A stretch of 37,157 nucleotides of DNA from NCBI GenBank assembly GCA_903831255.1, contig CAIKWZ010000027.1, forward strand, positions 1 through 37,157, in the 5' to 3' direction. This DNA is from an uncultured Alphaproteobacteria bacterium. GTDB lineage: Bacteria; Pseudomonadota; Alphaproteobacteria; Caulobacterales; Hyphomonadaceae. Position 1 is the first letter of the stretch, and each line of letters begins with the position of its first letter. A program made the position numbers and the translations under genes. The notes under the pieces are model-generated. The model had not been told where the DNA came from and searched no databases. It worked only from the letters and a program-made list of their open reading frames with translations. Shown in pieces: positions 24,684-32,429 of this stretch.

Positions 24684-26081
24684 TCAGTAGCGATAGCGTT
24701 CCGGCTTGAACGGGCCGGCGGGAGCAACGCCGATATAGGCGGCCTGGTCTGAGGTCAGTTCCGTCAGACGCGCGCCCAGCTTGTTAAGGTGCAGACGCGC
24801 GACCTTCTCATCGAGATGCTTGGGCAGGGTATAGACGGAGTTTTCATAGGCCTTCCCGTTCGTCCAGAGTTCGATCTGGGCGAGGGTCTGATTGGTGAAC
24901 GACGCAGACATGACGAACGAGGGATGTCCGGTGGCGTTTCCAAGATTCAGAAGACGGCCCTCAGACAGGAGGATGATCCGCTTCTGGTTCGGAAACTCGA
25001 TCATATCCACCTGGGGCTTGATGTTGTCCCACTTGTAATTTCGAAGCGAGGTGACCTGGATCTCGTTGTCGAAGTGGCCGATGTTTCCGACGATCGCCAT
25101 ATCCTTCATCTCGCGCATATGCTCGATGCGGATCACATCCTTATTGCCAGTCGTGGTCACGAAGATGTCCGCGGTTGAGGCGACGTCTTCCAGGGTGACG
25201 ACCTCGAAGCCGTCCATGCACGCCTGAAGGGCGCAGATGGGATCCACTTCCGTCACCTTGACGCGCGCCCCGGCACCCTGAAGGGAGGCAGCGGAACCCT
25301 TTCCGACATCGCCATAGCCGCAGACCACCGCCACCTTGCCAGCCATCATCGTGTCGGTCGCACGACGAATGCCGTCCACGAGCGATTCTTTGCAGCCGTA
25401 CTTGTTGTCGAACTTGGACTTGGTGACGCTGTCATTGACGTTGATTGCCGGGAAGGGAAGGTGTCCGGCCTTCTGCAGCTGATAGAGCCGGTTCACGCCC
25501 GTGGTTGTTTCCTCGGTCACGCCCTTGATAGCGGCCCGAGTGGCGGTGAAGAAACCCGGCGTTTGCTTCATGCGTTTGCGGATCTGCGCGAACAGGATGG
25601 TCTCTTCTTCCGATCCCGGATTTGATAGAACGTCCTCTCCGGCCTCAGCACGCGCGCCGATCAGGATGTACATGGTCGCGTCGCCGCCATCGTCGAGGAT
25701 CATGTTGGTTGGCTGTCCGTCGGGCCACTGGAAGATCCGGTCGGTGTACTCCCAGTATTCCTCGAGGCTCTCGCCCTTGACCGCGAAGACAGGCACCCCT
25801 GCCGCCGCGATGGCCGCCGCCGCATGATCTTGCGTCGAAAAGATGTTGCAAGAGGCCCAGCGCACCTGAGCGCCGAGGTGTGTCAGCGTTTCGATCAGCA
25901 CGCCTGTCTGGATGGTCATGTGAAGGGAGCCCGTGATCCGAGCGCCCTTGAGGGGCTGGGAGGGGCCATACTCGTCGCGGGTCGCCATCAGGCCCGGCAT
26001 TTCGGTTTCCGCAATGATCAGCTCTTTCCTGCCCCATCCGGCCAGAGAGAGATCCGCAACCTTGAAATCGTCGAAAGCCAT
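24684..26081 (-). CDS. ahcY: Adenosylhomocysteinase (S-adenosyl-L-homocysteine hydrolase)
   Basis: AhcY reversibly splits S-adenosylhomocysteine into adenosine and homocysteine with bound NAD, relieving inhibition of methyltransferases. The 465-residue protein shows [36 protein letters not shown], the substrate-binding [25 protein letters not shown], the Rossmann motif [53 protein letters not shown] and the C-terminal [10 protein letters not shown] that reaches into the neighbouring subunit. Length is standard for the bacterial form with the roughly 40-residue insertion. In many alphaproteobacteria ahcY follows ptsH; here one EF-hand gene on the other strand separates them. A 30-base palindrome 61 bases upstream is a likely operator. 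Confidence 0.97.
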   Translation of the reverse strand: MAFDDFKVADLSLAGWGRKELIIAETEMPGLMATRDEYGPSQPLKGARITGSLHMTIQTGVLIETLTHLGAQVRWASCNIFSTQDHAAAAIAAAGVPVFAVKGESLEEYWEYTDRIFQWPDGQPTNMILDDGGDATMYILIGARAEAGEDVLSNPGSEEETILFAQIRKRMKQTPGFFTATRAAIKGVTEETTTGVNRLYQLQKAGHLPFPAINVNDSVTKSKFDNKYGCKESLVDGIRRATDTMMAGKVAVVCGYGDVGKGSAASLQGAGARVKVTEVDPICALQACMDGFEVVTLEDVASTADIFVTTTGNKDVIRIEHMREMKDMAIVGNIGHFDNEIQVTSLRNYKWDNIKPQVDMIEFPNQKRIILLSEGRLLNLGNATGHPSFVMSASFTNQTLAQIELWTNGKAYENSVYTLPKHLDEKVARLHLNKLGARLTELTSDQAAYIGVAPAGPFKPERYRY

Positions 26082-26142
26082 GAGTGTTCACTTTCCTGTG
26101 CGAGCCTGACGCCGCCCTATAGCAACCCCTCCAATGTTGCGC

Positions 26143-26172
26143 AAATCATATAAAGAAATCTTTATATGATTT
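26143..26172. promoter_or_regulatory. 30-base perfect palindrome upstream of ahcY (candidate SahR-type operator)
   Basis: AAATCATATAAAGA (26143-26156), AA, TCTTTATATGATTT (26159-26172): every base pairs across the centre. It is strongly AT-rich in a GC-rich window and lies 61 bases upstream of the ahcY ATG and 112 bases upstream of the divergent EF-hand gene. Length and symmetry suit an ArsR-family dimer. SahR, an ArsR-family repressor that responds to S-adenosylhomocysteine and controls ahcY and methionine genes in Proteobacteria, is the natural candidate; the match is from memory of the motif type, not from a search. Confidence 0.65.
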
Positions 26173-26284
26173 ACGCTCGTCAACGAATGACTGGGGCGCC
26201 CAAACCCCTTGCGAAGCGCATCGAGGGCGGGCGAGAGTGCGTGAGCCGGTGGGATTCCTCCGGCCATCCTGAGGGAACTCGCCC

Positions 26285-26872
26285 ATGATCCTGACCCGCA
26301 GTCGCCTTATGAACGTACTTGCGGCTTTGGCTTGCGCTGCTGGGGTCGCTCCTGCCGGTTTGGCTCAGACTGTGGAGACAGCGCGACCGGAGCCCGTTGA
26401 GGCGAATGACCGGATCGATCGGATTCCAGGCGTCGCCGGCGTCAAGACGGCGGACCTCGGTCGAAGCGAAGGCGTTCGTCTGGTGCGCCCGGGGGCGTTG
26501 CTCTTCGCCAGCTTTGACAGAAATGCCGACGCGCGTATTACCCGTCAGGAGGTCGCTGATGGAGCGGCCGCGAGTTTTGCTCTGGCGGACAGGAACGGCG
26601 ACGGCGTCGTGAGCGGCTTCGAACAGAGCGACTGGTCGTTGCGCGTCGGGGCTCAGAACGACGTTTTGTCCAACCCGATGCTCTTTGATGTGGATCTCGA
26701 TCGCAGCGTAACGCCTGCCGAGTTCGCCGCCGGGTTGCAGCGCCTGGCCGATGCAATGGCGGATGCAGAAACGAAGACCATCCCCTTCGATCGGCTCGTT
26801 CAGGCGTTGAGCCCTCCAGGCCAGGAGACCGATGAAAAGGGCCCCCGCGGTCAGCTGGCTCCACAGCGCTGA
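26285..26872 (+). CDS. Exported EF-hand calcium-binding protein
   Basis: A 195-residue protein with a signal peptide (MILTRSRLMNVLAALACAAGVAPAGLAQ), so it is probably periplasmic. Three EF-hand loops can be seen: DRNADARITRQE (residues 78-89), DRNGDGVVSGFE (102-113) and DVDLDRSVTPAE (135-146). The second is canonical; in the first, loop position 5 has Asp but position 6 has Ala rather than Gly, and the third has Arg at position 6, so binding strength may differ. The C-terminus is Gln/Pro/Arg-rich and lacks a membrane anchor. GAGGGAAC lies upstream of ATG 26285. It is transcribed divergently from ahcY and may share the palindromic control region. Its role is unknown. Confidence 0.82.
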   Translation: MILTRSRLMNVLAALACAAGVAPAGLAQTVETARPEPVEANDRIDRIPGVAGVKTADLGRSEGVRLVRPGALLFASFDRNADARITRQEVADGAAASFALADRNGDGVVSGFEQSDWSLRVGAQNDVLSNPMLFDVDLDRSVTPAEFAAGLQRLADAMADAETKTIPFDRLVQALSPPGQETDEKGPRGQLAPQR

Positions 26873-26886
26873 TTGAACTTATAAAG

Positions 26887-27165
26887 TCAGTCCCGCTCGT
26901 CGAACTTTCTCGCGATCAACTGGCAGAGGGCCTCAAGGGCTTCCGCGGCCTGAGGTCCCTCGGTCTCGATCTCGATCGTGTGTCCGATCCGCGCGCCAAG
27001 CATCAGGAGGTCCATGATAGACGCGGCGCTTGCCGTCATGCCGTCGAAACGCACTGTCACACGGGCATCATAATTCATAGCTTCACGCGCGAAGGCGGCC
27101 GAGGCGCGGGCATGAAGACCGCGCTGATTAACGATGTCCGCCATCCTGGCTGCACGCTGGGTCAT
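26887..27165 (-). CDS. ptsH: HPr-family phosphocarrier protein (PTS-Ntr)
   Basis: A 92-residue HPr-like protein that relays phosphate from EI-Ntr to EIIA proteins. The active-site His is H18 in NQRGLHARASAAF, and the regulatory Ser is S49 in TASAASIMDLLML, the site normally phosphorylated by HPr kinase. The gene starts in the stop codon of the EIIA gene (TGATG); an in-frame GTG one codon earlier is equally possible. The sequence is NPr-like, as in alphaproteobacteria that use the PTS for regulation rather than sugar uptake. The conserved Ser is notable because hprK is absent from its usual place upstream. Confidence 0.93.
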   Translation of the reverse strand: MTQRAARMADIVNQRGLHARASAAFAREAMNYDARVTVRFDGMTASAASIMDLLMLGARIGHTIEIETEGPQAAEALEALCQLIARKFDERD

Positions 27166-27566
27166 CACGCCCGTTGCAATAACGCTGACGCCACAGAGAT
27201 ATACTTCCGGCCTGCCTCCTGTGCGGCGATGACGGCCTCCGTCAGCGGGAGCCTGCTACGCACTTCCGCAAGCTTGATGAGCATCGGGAGATTGACGCCT
27301 GCGATGACATCAATACGGCCTGCACCCATCACCGATATAGCGAGGTTCGAGGGTGTTCCGCCGAACATGTCGGTCAGGATCACCACACCGTCTCCTGTAT
27401 CGCAGGCTGTGGCCGCGGCGATGATCTCACTCCGCCGAACTTCCATGTCGTCTTCTGGCCCGATACAGATGGCCTGAAGGGCCTCCTGAGGGCCCACGAC
27501 ATGCTCGGCTGCAGCGATGAACTCTTCGGCCAATCGGCCGTGAGTCACCACAACCAGTCCAATCAT
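27165..27566 (-). CDS. PTS EIIA component, mannose/fructose family (PTS-Ntr regulatory type)
   Basis: A 133-residue EIIA of the Man family, with the phospho-acceptor His9 in MIGLVVVTHGRLAEEFI, followed by VVILTDMFGGTPSNLAIS and VIAGVNLPMLIKLAEVR. No EIIB, EIIC or EIID genes are nearby, so it is probably a regulatory acceptor for phosphate from HPr rather than part of a transporter. The ATG at 27566 has AGGAG upstream and gives the family N-terminus; the reading frame extends to 27632 without family similarity. It overlaps ptsH and follows chvG on the same strand with a 107-base gap. Confidence 0.92.
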   Translation of the reverse strand: MIGLVVVTHGRLAEEFIAAAEHVVGPQEALQAICIGPEDDMEVRRSEIIAAATACDTGDGVVILTDMFGGTPSNLAISVMGAGRIDVIAGVNLPMLIKLAEVRSRLPLTEAVIAAQEAGRKYISVASALLQRA

Positions 27567-27613
27567 GAAGGAAGCTCCTGCTCGTTCCGTAAAGGAACTG
27601 TCATCGTGGCCCC

Positions 27614-27630
27614 GACCCTGTCGAAGGGTC
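27614..27630. repeat. Short stem-loop between chvG and the EIIA gene
   Basis: GACCCT (27614-27619), GTCGA loop, AGGGTC (27625-27630). A smaller stem GTTCC/GGAAC occurs at 27584-27598. Both lie in the 107-base gap where hprK is usually found. They could be a weak terminator for chvG or a leader structure of the EIIA-ptsH pair. Confidence 0.35.
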
Positions 27631-27673
27631 AAGTGGCTTCAAGTGTCGCACGTCGGTCTTCATAGGTCCGAGA

Positions 27674-29263
27674 TCATCCCTCTCGCGCCGCCGGCAGGTC
27701 GACAACAAACCGGGCACCCTGCGCCTCGGGGCGGTTTTCAGCCCACACCCGTCCCCTGTGAGTTTCAACGATCTGGCGGACGATCGAGAGGCCGAGACCG
27801 GAATTGTTGCCGAATTTCGCCCCGTGAGGCCGATCCGAATAAAACCTCTCAAATATCTTCTCGAGCTTGTCCGGGGGCACGCCGGGGCCTTCGTCTTCCA
27901 CGGTCAGCCGGAGCACTGGCCCATCCGGTCCGCCCGCCTGCCTGAGGGCGACCTTCACTTCTCCGGAGGGGGGGGAAAAGGACCGGGCGTTTTCGACAAG
28001 ATTGCGTACGACCTGGCTGAGCGGCCCCTCGCGACCCATAACGTTCGTATGTCCCTCGGCTCCGGACAGATCGAGTGTGATGCGAGCATCTCCGGGCCGC
28101 GCCGTGTCGCGATAGATCGAAATGATGTCATCCAGAAGTCGGCCGAGATCGACCCGCACTCTTTTCTCGCGAACGATTTCCGCCTCGAGGCGGGACAGGT
28201 TGGAGATGTCTGTGATCAGGCGATCGAGCCGAACGACGTCGCGGGCGATCACCTCTCGCATCCGCTCCCGGACCGCGGGATCCGAGACGGCCTGAGAGGT
28301 TTCAACCGCCGAGCGGATCGAGGTCAGAGGATTTTTGAGCTCGTGAGCGACATCCGCGGCGAAGCGCTCATTAGCCTGAATACGGTCATGGAGCGTCTCG
28401 GTCATCGCCTGCATGGCCTTTGCGAGATCTCCGATCTCGTCGCGCCGTCCAGACAGGGAGCCAAGGTTGAGTCGTTCCGCAGCGCCTGTCCTGACGCGGT
28501 CTGACGCCAGAGACAGTTTGCGCAGAGGTCGCGCGATGACCGCCGTCAGAAGCGTTGATGTGATGACGGCGACCATTACGGCAACGATGATGAAGGGAAG
28601 GAGCGCGGCGCGCTCGGCGGCGATGATGCCGGCGATGTCGCTGGTTTCCAGGGTGAGCGCGCCCACCACCGCGCCGACAAGACGGATAGGCGCTGAAACG
28701 GAGATAATCCGCTCGCCGCGATCATTGAAACGCTCGGACGCAACGACTTCACCCTGAAGGGCGAGCATCGCTTCCTCCTCGAGGGTCCTCGCCTCGGCGA
28801 TCGTCGGTTGTCCTCGGGGGCTTACGCCTTCTAACGTAGCGTTGAGGGTCCGGATGATGTTGAGCCAGCCTAACGCCAGGGCTCCTGGCTTCCGGATAGG
28901 TGGCAGCTCGCGTCCTTCGATTTCGTCGTTCAGCAGGTACGTGTCGGCCACGACGCTGTTATCCACATCGAGGACCCGGATGCGCGTGCTCGGGGAAAAC
29001 TCGATTCGTTTAAGAAATGCGCGCGCAGCGGGATTTATGAGGCGCGGCTCCGGCTCCCCCCGCGTCGCCACTTCCGTGAGAACCGAGGAGATCAGAGCGC
29101 TGGTTTCCTTGAGACTCTCTTTGCGCGCCTGCACAAGGTTCGAGCGAACCTCGTTCAGAACCAGCGCGCCCACGATGAGGATCACGAGGCCGGCCAGATT
29201 GGAAGCGAGGATAAGTCGCGCGATCGGCGACCACAGAAGCGAACGTGGTCTCGATATCGTCAC
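27674..29263 (-). CDS. chvG: ChvG-type sensor histidine kinase
   Basis: ChvG (ExoS in Sinorhizobium) is the membrane kinase that pairs with ChvI and responds to acid or envelope stress in alphaproteobacteria. The 529-residue form used here starts at GTG 29263, 19 bases after the chvI stop; a longer frame to 29407 would overlap chvI by more than 120 bases. TM1 is at about 15-37 (IARLILASNLAGLVILIVGALVL), a periplasmic sensor of about 180 residues follows, TM2 is at about 220-244, then HAMP, the H-box FAADVAHELKNPLTSIRSAV (H307), and the ATPase motifs VVRNLVENARSFS, VEDEGPGVP and SGLGLSIVRQIVETHRG. The start is uncertain because the ribosome-binding site is weak (AGAAGAAGA). Confidence 0.9.
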   Translation of the reverse strand: MTISRPRSLLWSPIARLILASNLAGLVILIVGALVLNEVRSNLVQARKESLKETSALISSVLTEVATRGEPEPRLINPAARAFLKRIEFSPSTRIRVLDVDNSVVADTYLLNDEIEGRELPPIRKPGALALGWLNIIRTLNATLEGVSPRGQPTIAEARTLEEEAMLALQGEVVASERFNDRGERIISVSAPIRLVGAVVGALTLETSDIAGIIAAERAALLPFIIVAVMVAVITSTLLTAVIARPLRKLSLASDRVRTGAAERLNLGSLSGRRDEIGDLAKAMQAMTETLHDRIQANERFAADVAHELKNPLTSIRSAVETSQAVSDPAVRERMREVIARDVVRLDRLITDISNLSRLEAEIVREKRVRVDLGRLLDDIISIYRDTARPGDARITLDLSGAEGHTNVMGREGPLSQVVRNLVENARSFSPPSGEVKVALRQAGGPDGPVLRLTVEDEGPGVPPDKLEKIFERFYSDRPHGAKFGNNSGLGLSIVRQIVETHRGRVWAENRPEAQGARFVVDLPAAREG

Positions 29264-29282
29264 TCTTCTTCTGCGCGAGGCG

Positions 29283-29978
29283 TCAGACTTCTTTATAACG
29301 ATACCCCACGCCATAGAGCGTCTCGATGGAATCGAACGTGTCGTCGATATCTCGGAATTTCTTGCGCAGTCGCTTGATGTGACTGTCGATTGTCCGATCG
29401 TCGACATAGATCTGGTCGTCGTAGGCCGCGTCCATCAGCTGGTCGCGGCTTTTCACATAGCCGGGTCTCTGAGCGAGGGCCTGAAGGATCAGGAACTCTG
29501 TGACGGTGAGCCTGACCACTTCATTGTCCCATGAGCAGGCGTGTCGATTGGGATCAAGCGTCAATCGGCCCCTGACGATAGACTTGCGATCAGCATCATC
29601 GGGGCCGGCTGGCGCGTTGCGGGAGCGTCTGAGTATGGCCTTGACGCGCTCGGCAAGAAGCCGCGTCGAGCAGGGCTTCCGAATGAAGTCGTCAGCCCCG
29701 ATATTGAACCCAACCACCTCGTCAATCTCATCGTCCTTCGAGGTTAGGAAGATCGCTGGCAGGTTGGATGTTTGCCTGAGTTTTCTCAGCAGTTCCATGC
29801 CATCCATCTTCGGCATCTTGACGTCGAGAATAGCGATATCCGGCGGGTTGTCCGACAGGGCGGTCAGGGCCGAGGCGCCGTCATGATAGGCTCGAACGTG
29901 ATAGCCTTCCGCTTCGAAGAAGGCGCGCAGCGCTTCGACAATGTTCTCATCGTCATCGACGAGTGCGATTGTGGCCAT
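29283..29978 (-). CDS. chvI: ChvI-type response regulator (OmpR family)
   Basis: A 231-residue response regulator, partner of ChvG encoded just downstream. The receiver domain has [13 protein letters not shown] (acidic pocket), the phospho-acceptor D52 in [18 protein letters not shown]79 in [12 protein letters not shown] and K101 in [13 protein letters not shown]. The winged-helix output domain (about 135-230) has [46 protein letters not shown] and [10 protein letters not shown], very close to ChvI across the class. Cys103 replaces the usual Phe after the conserved Lys-Pro. The promoter should lie in 29979-30180, shared with the divergent alkaline phosphatase gene. Confidence 0.95.
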   Translation of the reverse strand: MATIALVDDDENIVEALRAFFEAEGYHVRAYHDGASALTALSDNPPDIAILDVKMPKMDGMELLRKLRQTSNLPAIFLTSKDDEIDEVVGFNIGADDFIRKPCSTRLLAERVKAILRRSRNAPAGPDDADRKSIVRGRLTLDPNRHACSWDNEVVRLTVTEFLILQALAQRPGYVKSRDQLMDAAYDDQIYVDDRTIDSHIKRLRKKFRDIDDTFDSIETLYGVGYRYKEV

Positions 29979-30180
29979 GGCGGCTCTCCCATTCCGTCCG
30001 ATTCAGGCGAACCGATCGCCCCTATATTCCCGCGCCGCCCTCAGAAGGGCAAGGGGAACCTCAATGGCCGTCACGGTGATAGACGCCCCTCGCGAGGGGG
30101 CGCGGCCTGAACTTACGTCTGGGAAGTCAGGACGGGCTGGAGTAAGCAGAACGGGCAGTTCAGAGCTGGGGAGATCGATC

Positions 30181-31710
30181 ATGGTCCGTATCTGCGTCTC
30201 TATGGCTTGCCTCCTCGCCCTGTCGGCCTGTGCGAGTTCGGGCGGGCCGAGCGGGGCCCCGCCGGTCGGCGTTCGTCAGCAGCAGGACAGCTACTATCAG
30301 GCGGCCGCGCAGGCTGTTTCCGCTCGGGAGACGGAGCGCGGCGCGCCGAGAGCCAAAAACGTCATACTTTTCATCGGCGACGGCATGGGTGTCTCGACGA
30401 TCACCGCAGCGCGAATCTGGGCGGGACAGAACCGCGGACTGGATGGCGAGAGCTATCGCCTTGCGATGGATACGCTTCCTTACTCCGCCTTTGCAAAGAC
30501 CTACACGCATGACAGCCAGGTCGCCGATAGCGCCCCCACGGCCGCTGCGATGACCACGGGCGTCAAGTCTTACAATGGGGCCATTGGCGTCACGCAATCG
30601 GCGGATATTCGTAAGTGCGCCACGGCGGAGACGGCGAGCGCCGACTCTCTCTGGGAAATCGCCGAGGATGCCGGGTTGGCCACAGGGGTGATATCGACCG
30701 CTCGCCTGACCCACGCCACGCCTGCGGCCGCCTACGCCAAGACGACGGAGAGGGATTGGGAGAACGACGCCCAGGTCTCTTCGAGCGGCAAGGAAGCCGG
30801 ATGTCGGGATATCGCGCGCCAGTTTGTCGACTGGCGTCATGGAGACGGATTTGAGATCTTCATGGGAGGAGGTCGAGCGAATTTTCTGCCCTCATCCCTC
30901 TCCGATCCGGAGTATCCAAATCAGAAAGGGGCCCGGGCGGATGGTCGCGATCTGACGCTCGAATGGGCCAACGCCGGCCCTTCGCGTCGTGTTGTGACGG
31001 ACCTAGCCGGTTTCAGGGGTGTGAACTTCGATAGCGATGTTCAGGTGCTCGGCCTCTTTGAGCCCTCTCACATGCAGTATGAGGCGGACCGCGCGAAGGA
31101 TCGAGCGGGGGAGCCCTCTCTCGCCGATCTCACGCGTGCGGCCATGACCCGTCTGTCGCGCAATCCGAACGGATATGTTCTGATGGTGGAGGCGGGACGG
31201 ATCGATCACGCCCACCACGCAGGAAATGCGGCCCGTGCGCTGGCCGACACCGCCGCGCTTGATGAAGCCGTGGCGGCCGCCATGGCGGCGAGCGATCCTC
31301 GAGACACGCTGATCATCGTGACGGCGGATCACAGCCATACCTTTGTCATTCAGGGCTATCCCGGACGCAACAATCCCATCCTGGGACTGGTGACCTATCC
31401 TGATGGCAAGGGCGCAGTCCGCGGACTTGACAGTCGACCCTTCACAACGCTGGCCTATATGAATGGACCGGGGTCAATCTGCCGGATCTCCCCGCAGGGA
31501 AATGTCTGCAATCGGGAGGATCTCTCAAACGTCGACACCCAGGCGCTTGATTACGTGCAGCAGGCTCTGATTCCTTTGCCTTCCGAGACGCACGGGGGAG
31601 AGGACGTCGCGGTGTTCGCCCGCGGGCCGGGAGCCCAGCTGGTCAGCGGCACGATCGAGCAGAACGAAATCTTCCATGTGATGGCGCGCTCCCTCAGGCT
31701 CGTTCGTTAG
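30181..31710 (+). CDS. Alkaline phosphatase, lipoprotein form
   Basis: A 509-residue phosphatase of the PhoA superfamily. The start at ATG 30181 has GGGGAG 8 bases upstream and gives a lipoprotein signal MVRICVSMACLLALSAC (lipobox LSAC, Cys17), so it is probably anchored in the outer or inner membrane facing the periplasm. Metal and catalytic residues are visible: D67 in NVILFIGDGMG, nucleophile S117 in VADSAPTAAAMTTG, E337/D342/H346 in VEAGRIDHAHH, D383/H384 in TADHSHT and H471 in ETHGGEDVAVFARGP. The frame is open 80 codons further up, but the sequence there overlaps chvI and looks non-coding. No convincing Pho box was found in the promoter. Confidence 0.93.
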   Translation: MVRICVSMACLLALSACASSGGPSGAPPVGVRQQQDSYYQAAAQAVSARETERGAPRAKNVILFIGDGMGVSTITAARIWAGQNRGLDGESYRLAMDTLPYSAFAKTYTHDSQVADSAPTAAAMTTGVKSYNGAIGVTQSADIRKCATAETASADSLWEIAEDAGLATGVISTARLTHATPAAAYAKTTERDWENDAQVSSSGKEAGCRDIARQFVDWRHGDGFEIFMGGGRANFLPSSLSDPEYPNQKGARADGRDLTLEWANAGPSRRVVTDLAGFRGVNFDSDVQVLGLFEPSHMQYEADRAKDRAGEPSLADLTRAAMTRLSRNPNGYVLMVEAGRIDHAHHAGNAARALADTAALDEAVAAAMAASDPRDTLIIVTADHSHTFVIQGYPGRNNPILGLVTYPDGKGAVRGLDSRPFTTLAYMNGPGSICRISPQGNVCNREDLSNVDTQALDYVQQALIPLPSETHGGEDVAVFARGPGAQLVSGTIEQNEIFHVMARSLRLVR

Positions 31711-31718
31711 GAGCAGAC

Positions 31719-32366
31719 ATGACGTCGGACGCAGCCAAGTTGAGACATCGCATGTCCTGGGTCTTGGGTGCCTGTGGAATTGCGCTTGGCGCATGTCAGC
31801 CTGCCGACGAGATCTCATCCCCCGCCGTCAGTCCCTCGACTTTGGAGGAGACTGCTCCCCTTTCGCCCGACGCCGCTTCTCCCTCGGCGGCAGGCGAGAT
31901 CCGGATGAAGCCTGTCGTGTTTCAGCCTGTCGGCGAGCCGGCGGCCTCAGCGACGGGAGCCTTGTCGCTAACGGCAATCCGTCCGGCAGACCCTGACGCG
32001 GCGCCTTCGATGAGCCTCGAGACCCAGACCGGCTTGAGATATCAGACGGAGCTTGCTTTGGGCGGGGTCGGTCTGACGGATGATTTCGACTGGACGGCCT
32101 TGTTCGCCATCCCCTCCGCGCAGGCGAAGGCCTCTCCGCTGGCTCTGTCTGTCGATATTCACAAGGTGACCGGAGAGGTCGCGGGAGAGCCGGATGCTCC
32201 CGGCTTGTGCGGCGCACGTCCGGTCCGGATGCTGGCGATCGTGACCCCTGTTGAGGGACCTGACGGCGGGCGACAGCTAAGGATGGCTGCATTTAGCGCC
32301 GACGGCTGGCCGCCCGAAGATATTGGCGGGTTGTGCGGCGTGTTTGCGTACGCTTTGCCGGGCTAG
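31719..32366 (+). CDS. Uncharacterised lipoprotein
   Basis: I do not recognise this 215-residue protein. It has a lipoprotein signal (MSWVLGACGIALGAC, lipobox LGAC with Cys near residue 26), a Pro/Ser/Ala-rich spacer of about 50 residues, and a folded-looking part from about residue 80 with VDIHKVTGEVAGEPDAPGLCGARPVRMLAIVTP, then LRMAAFSADGWPPEDIGGLCGVFAYAL. Two Leu-Cys-Gly motifs (GLCGA and GLCGV) could form a disulfide. It starts 8 bases after the alkaline phosphatase stop, with GGAG overlapping that gap, so the two are almost certainly one operon. The product may assist or anchor the phosphatase, but that is inference from position. Confidence 0.75.
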   Translation: MTSDAAKLRHRMSWVLGACGIALGACQPADEISSPAVSPSTLEETAPLSPDAASPSAAGEIRMKPVVFQPVGEPAASATGALSLTAIRPADPDAAPSMSLETQTGLRYQTELALGGVGLTDDFDWTALFAIPSAQAKASPLALSVDIHKVTGEVAGEPDAPGLCGARPVRMLAIVTPVEGPDGGRQLRMAAFSADGWPPEDIGGLCGVFAYALPG

Positions 32367-32429
32367 ATGCGGGGAAATGGACGGGCCCTGAGGGCGCCGC
32401 CCATTTAAAGATCCGGCGCAGGCGATGTC

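Noticed and set aside
26082-26142. SAM or SAH riboswitch in the ahcY leader
   Set aside because: The leader is only about 60 bases and shows no pseudoknot-like pairing that I can recognise; the palindrome suits a protein operator better.
29941-30180. 80-codon N-terminal extension of the alkaline phosphatase
   Set aside because: It overlaps chvI and the promoter region; the lipoprotein signal starting at 30181 explains the start.
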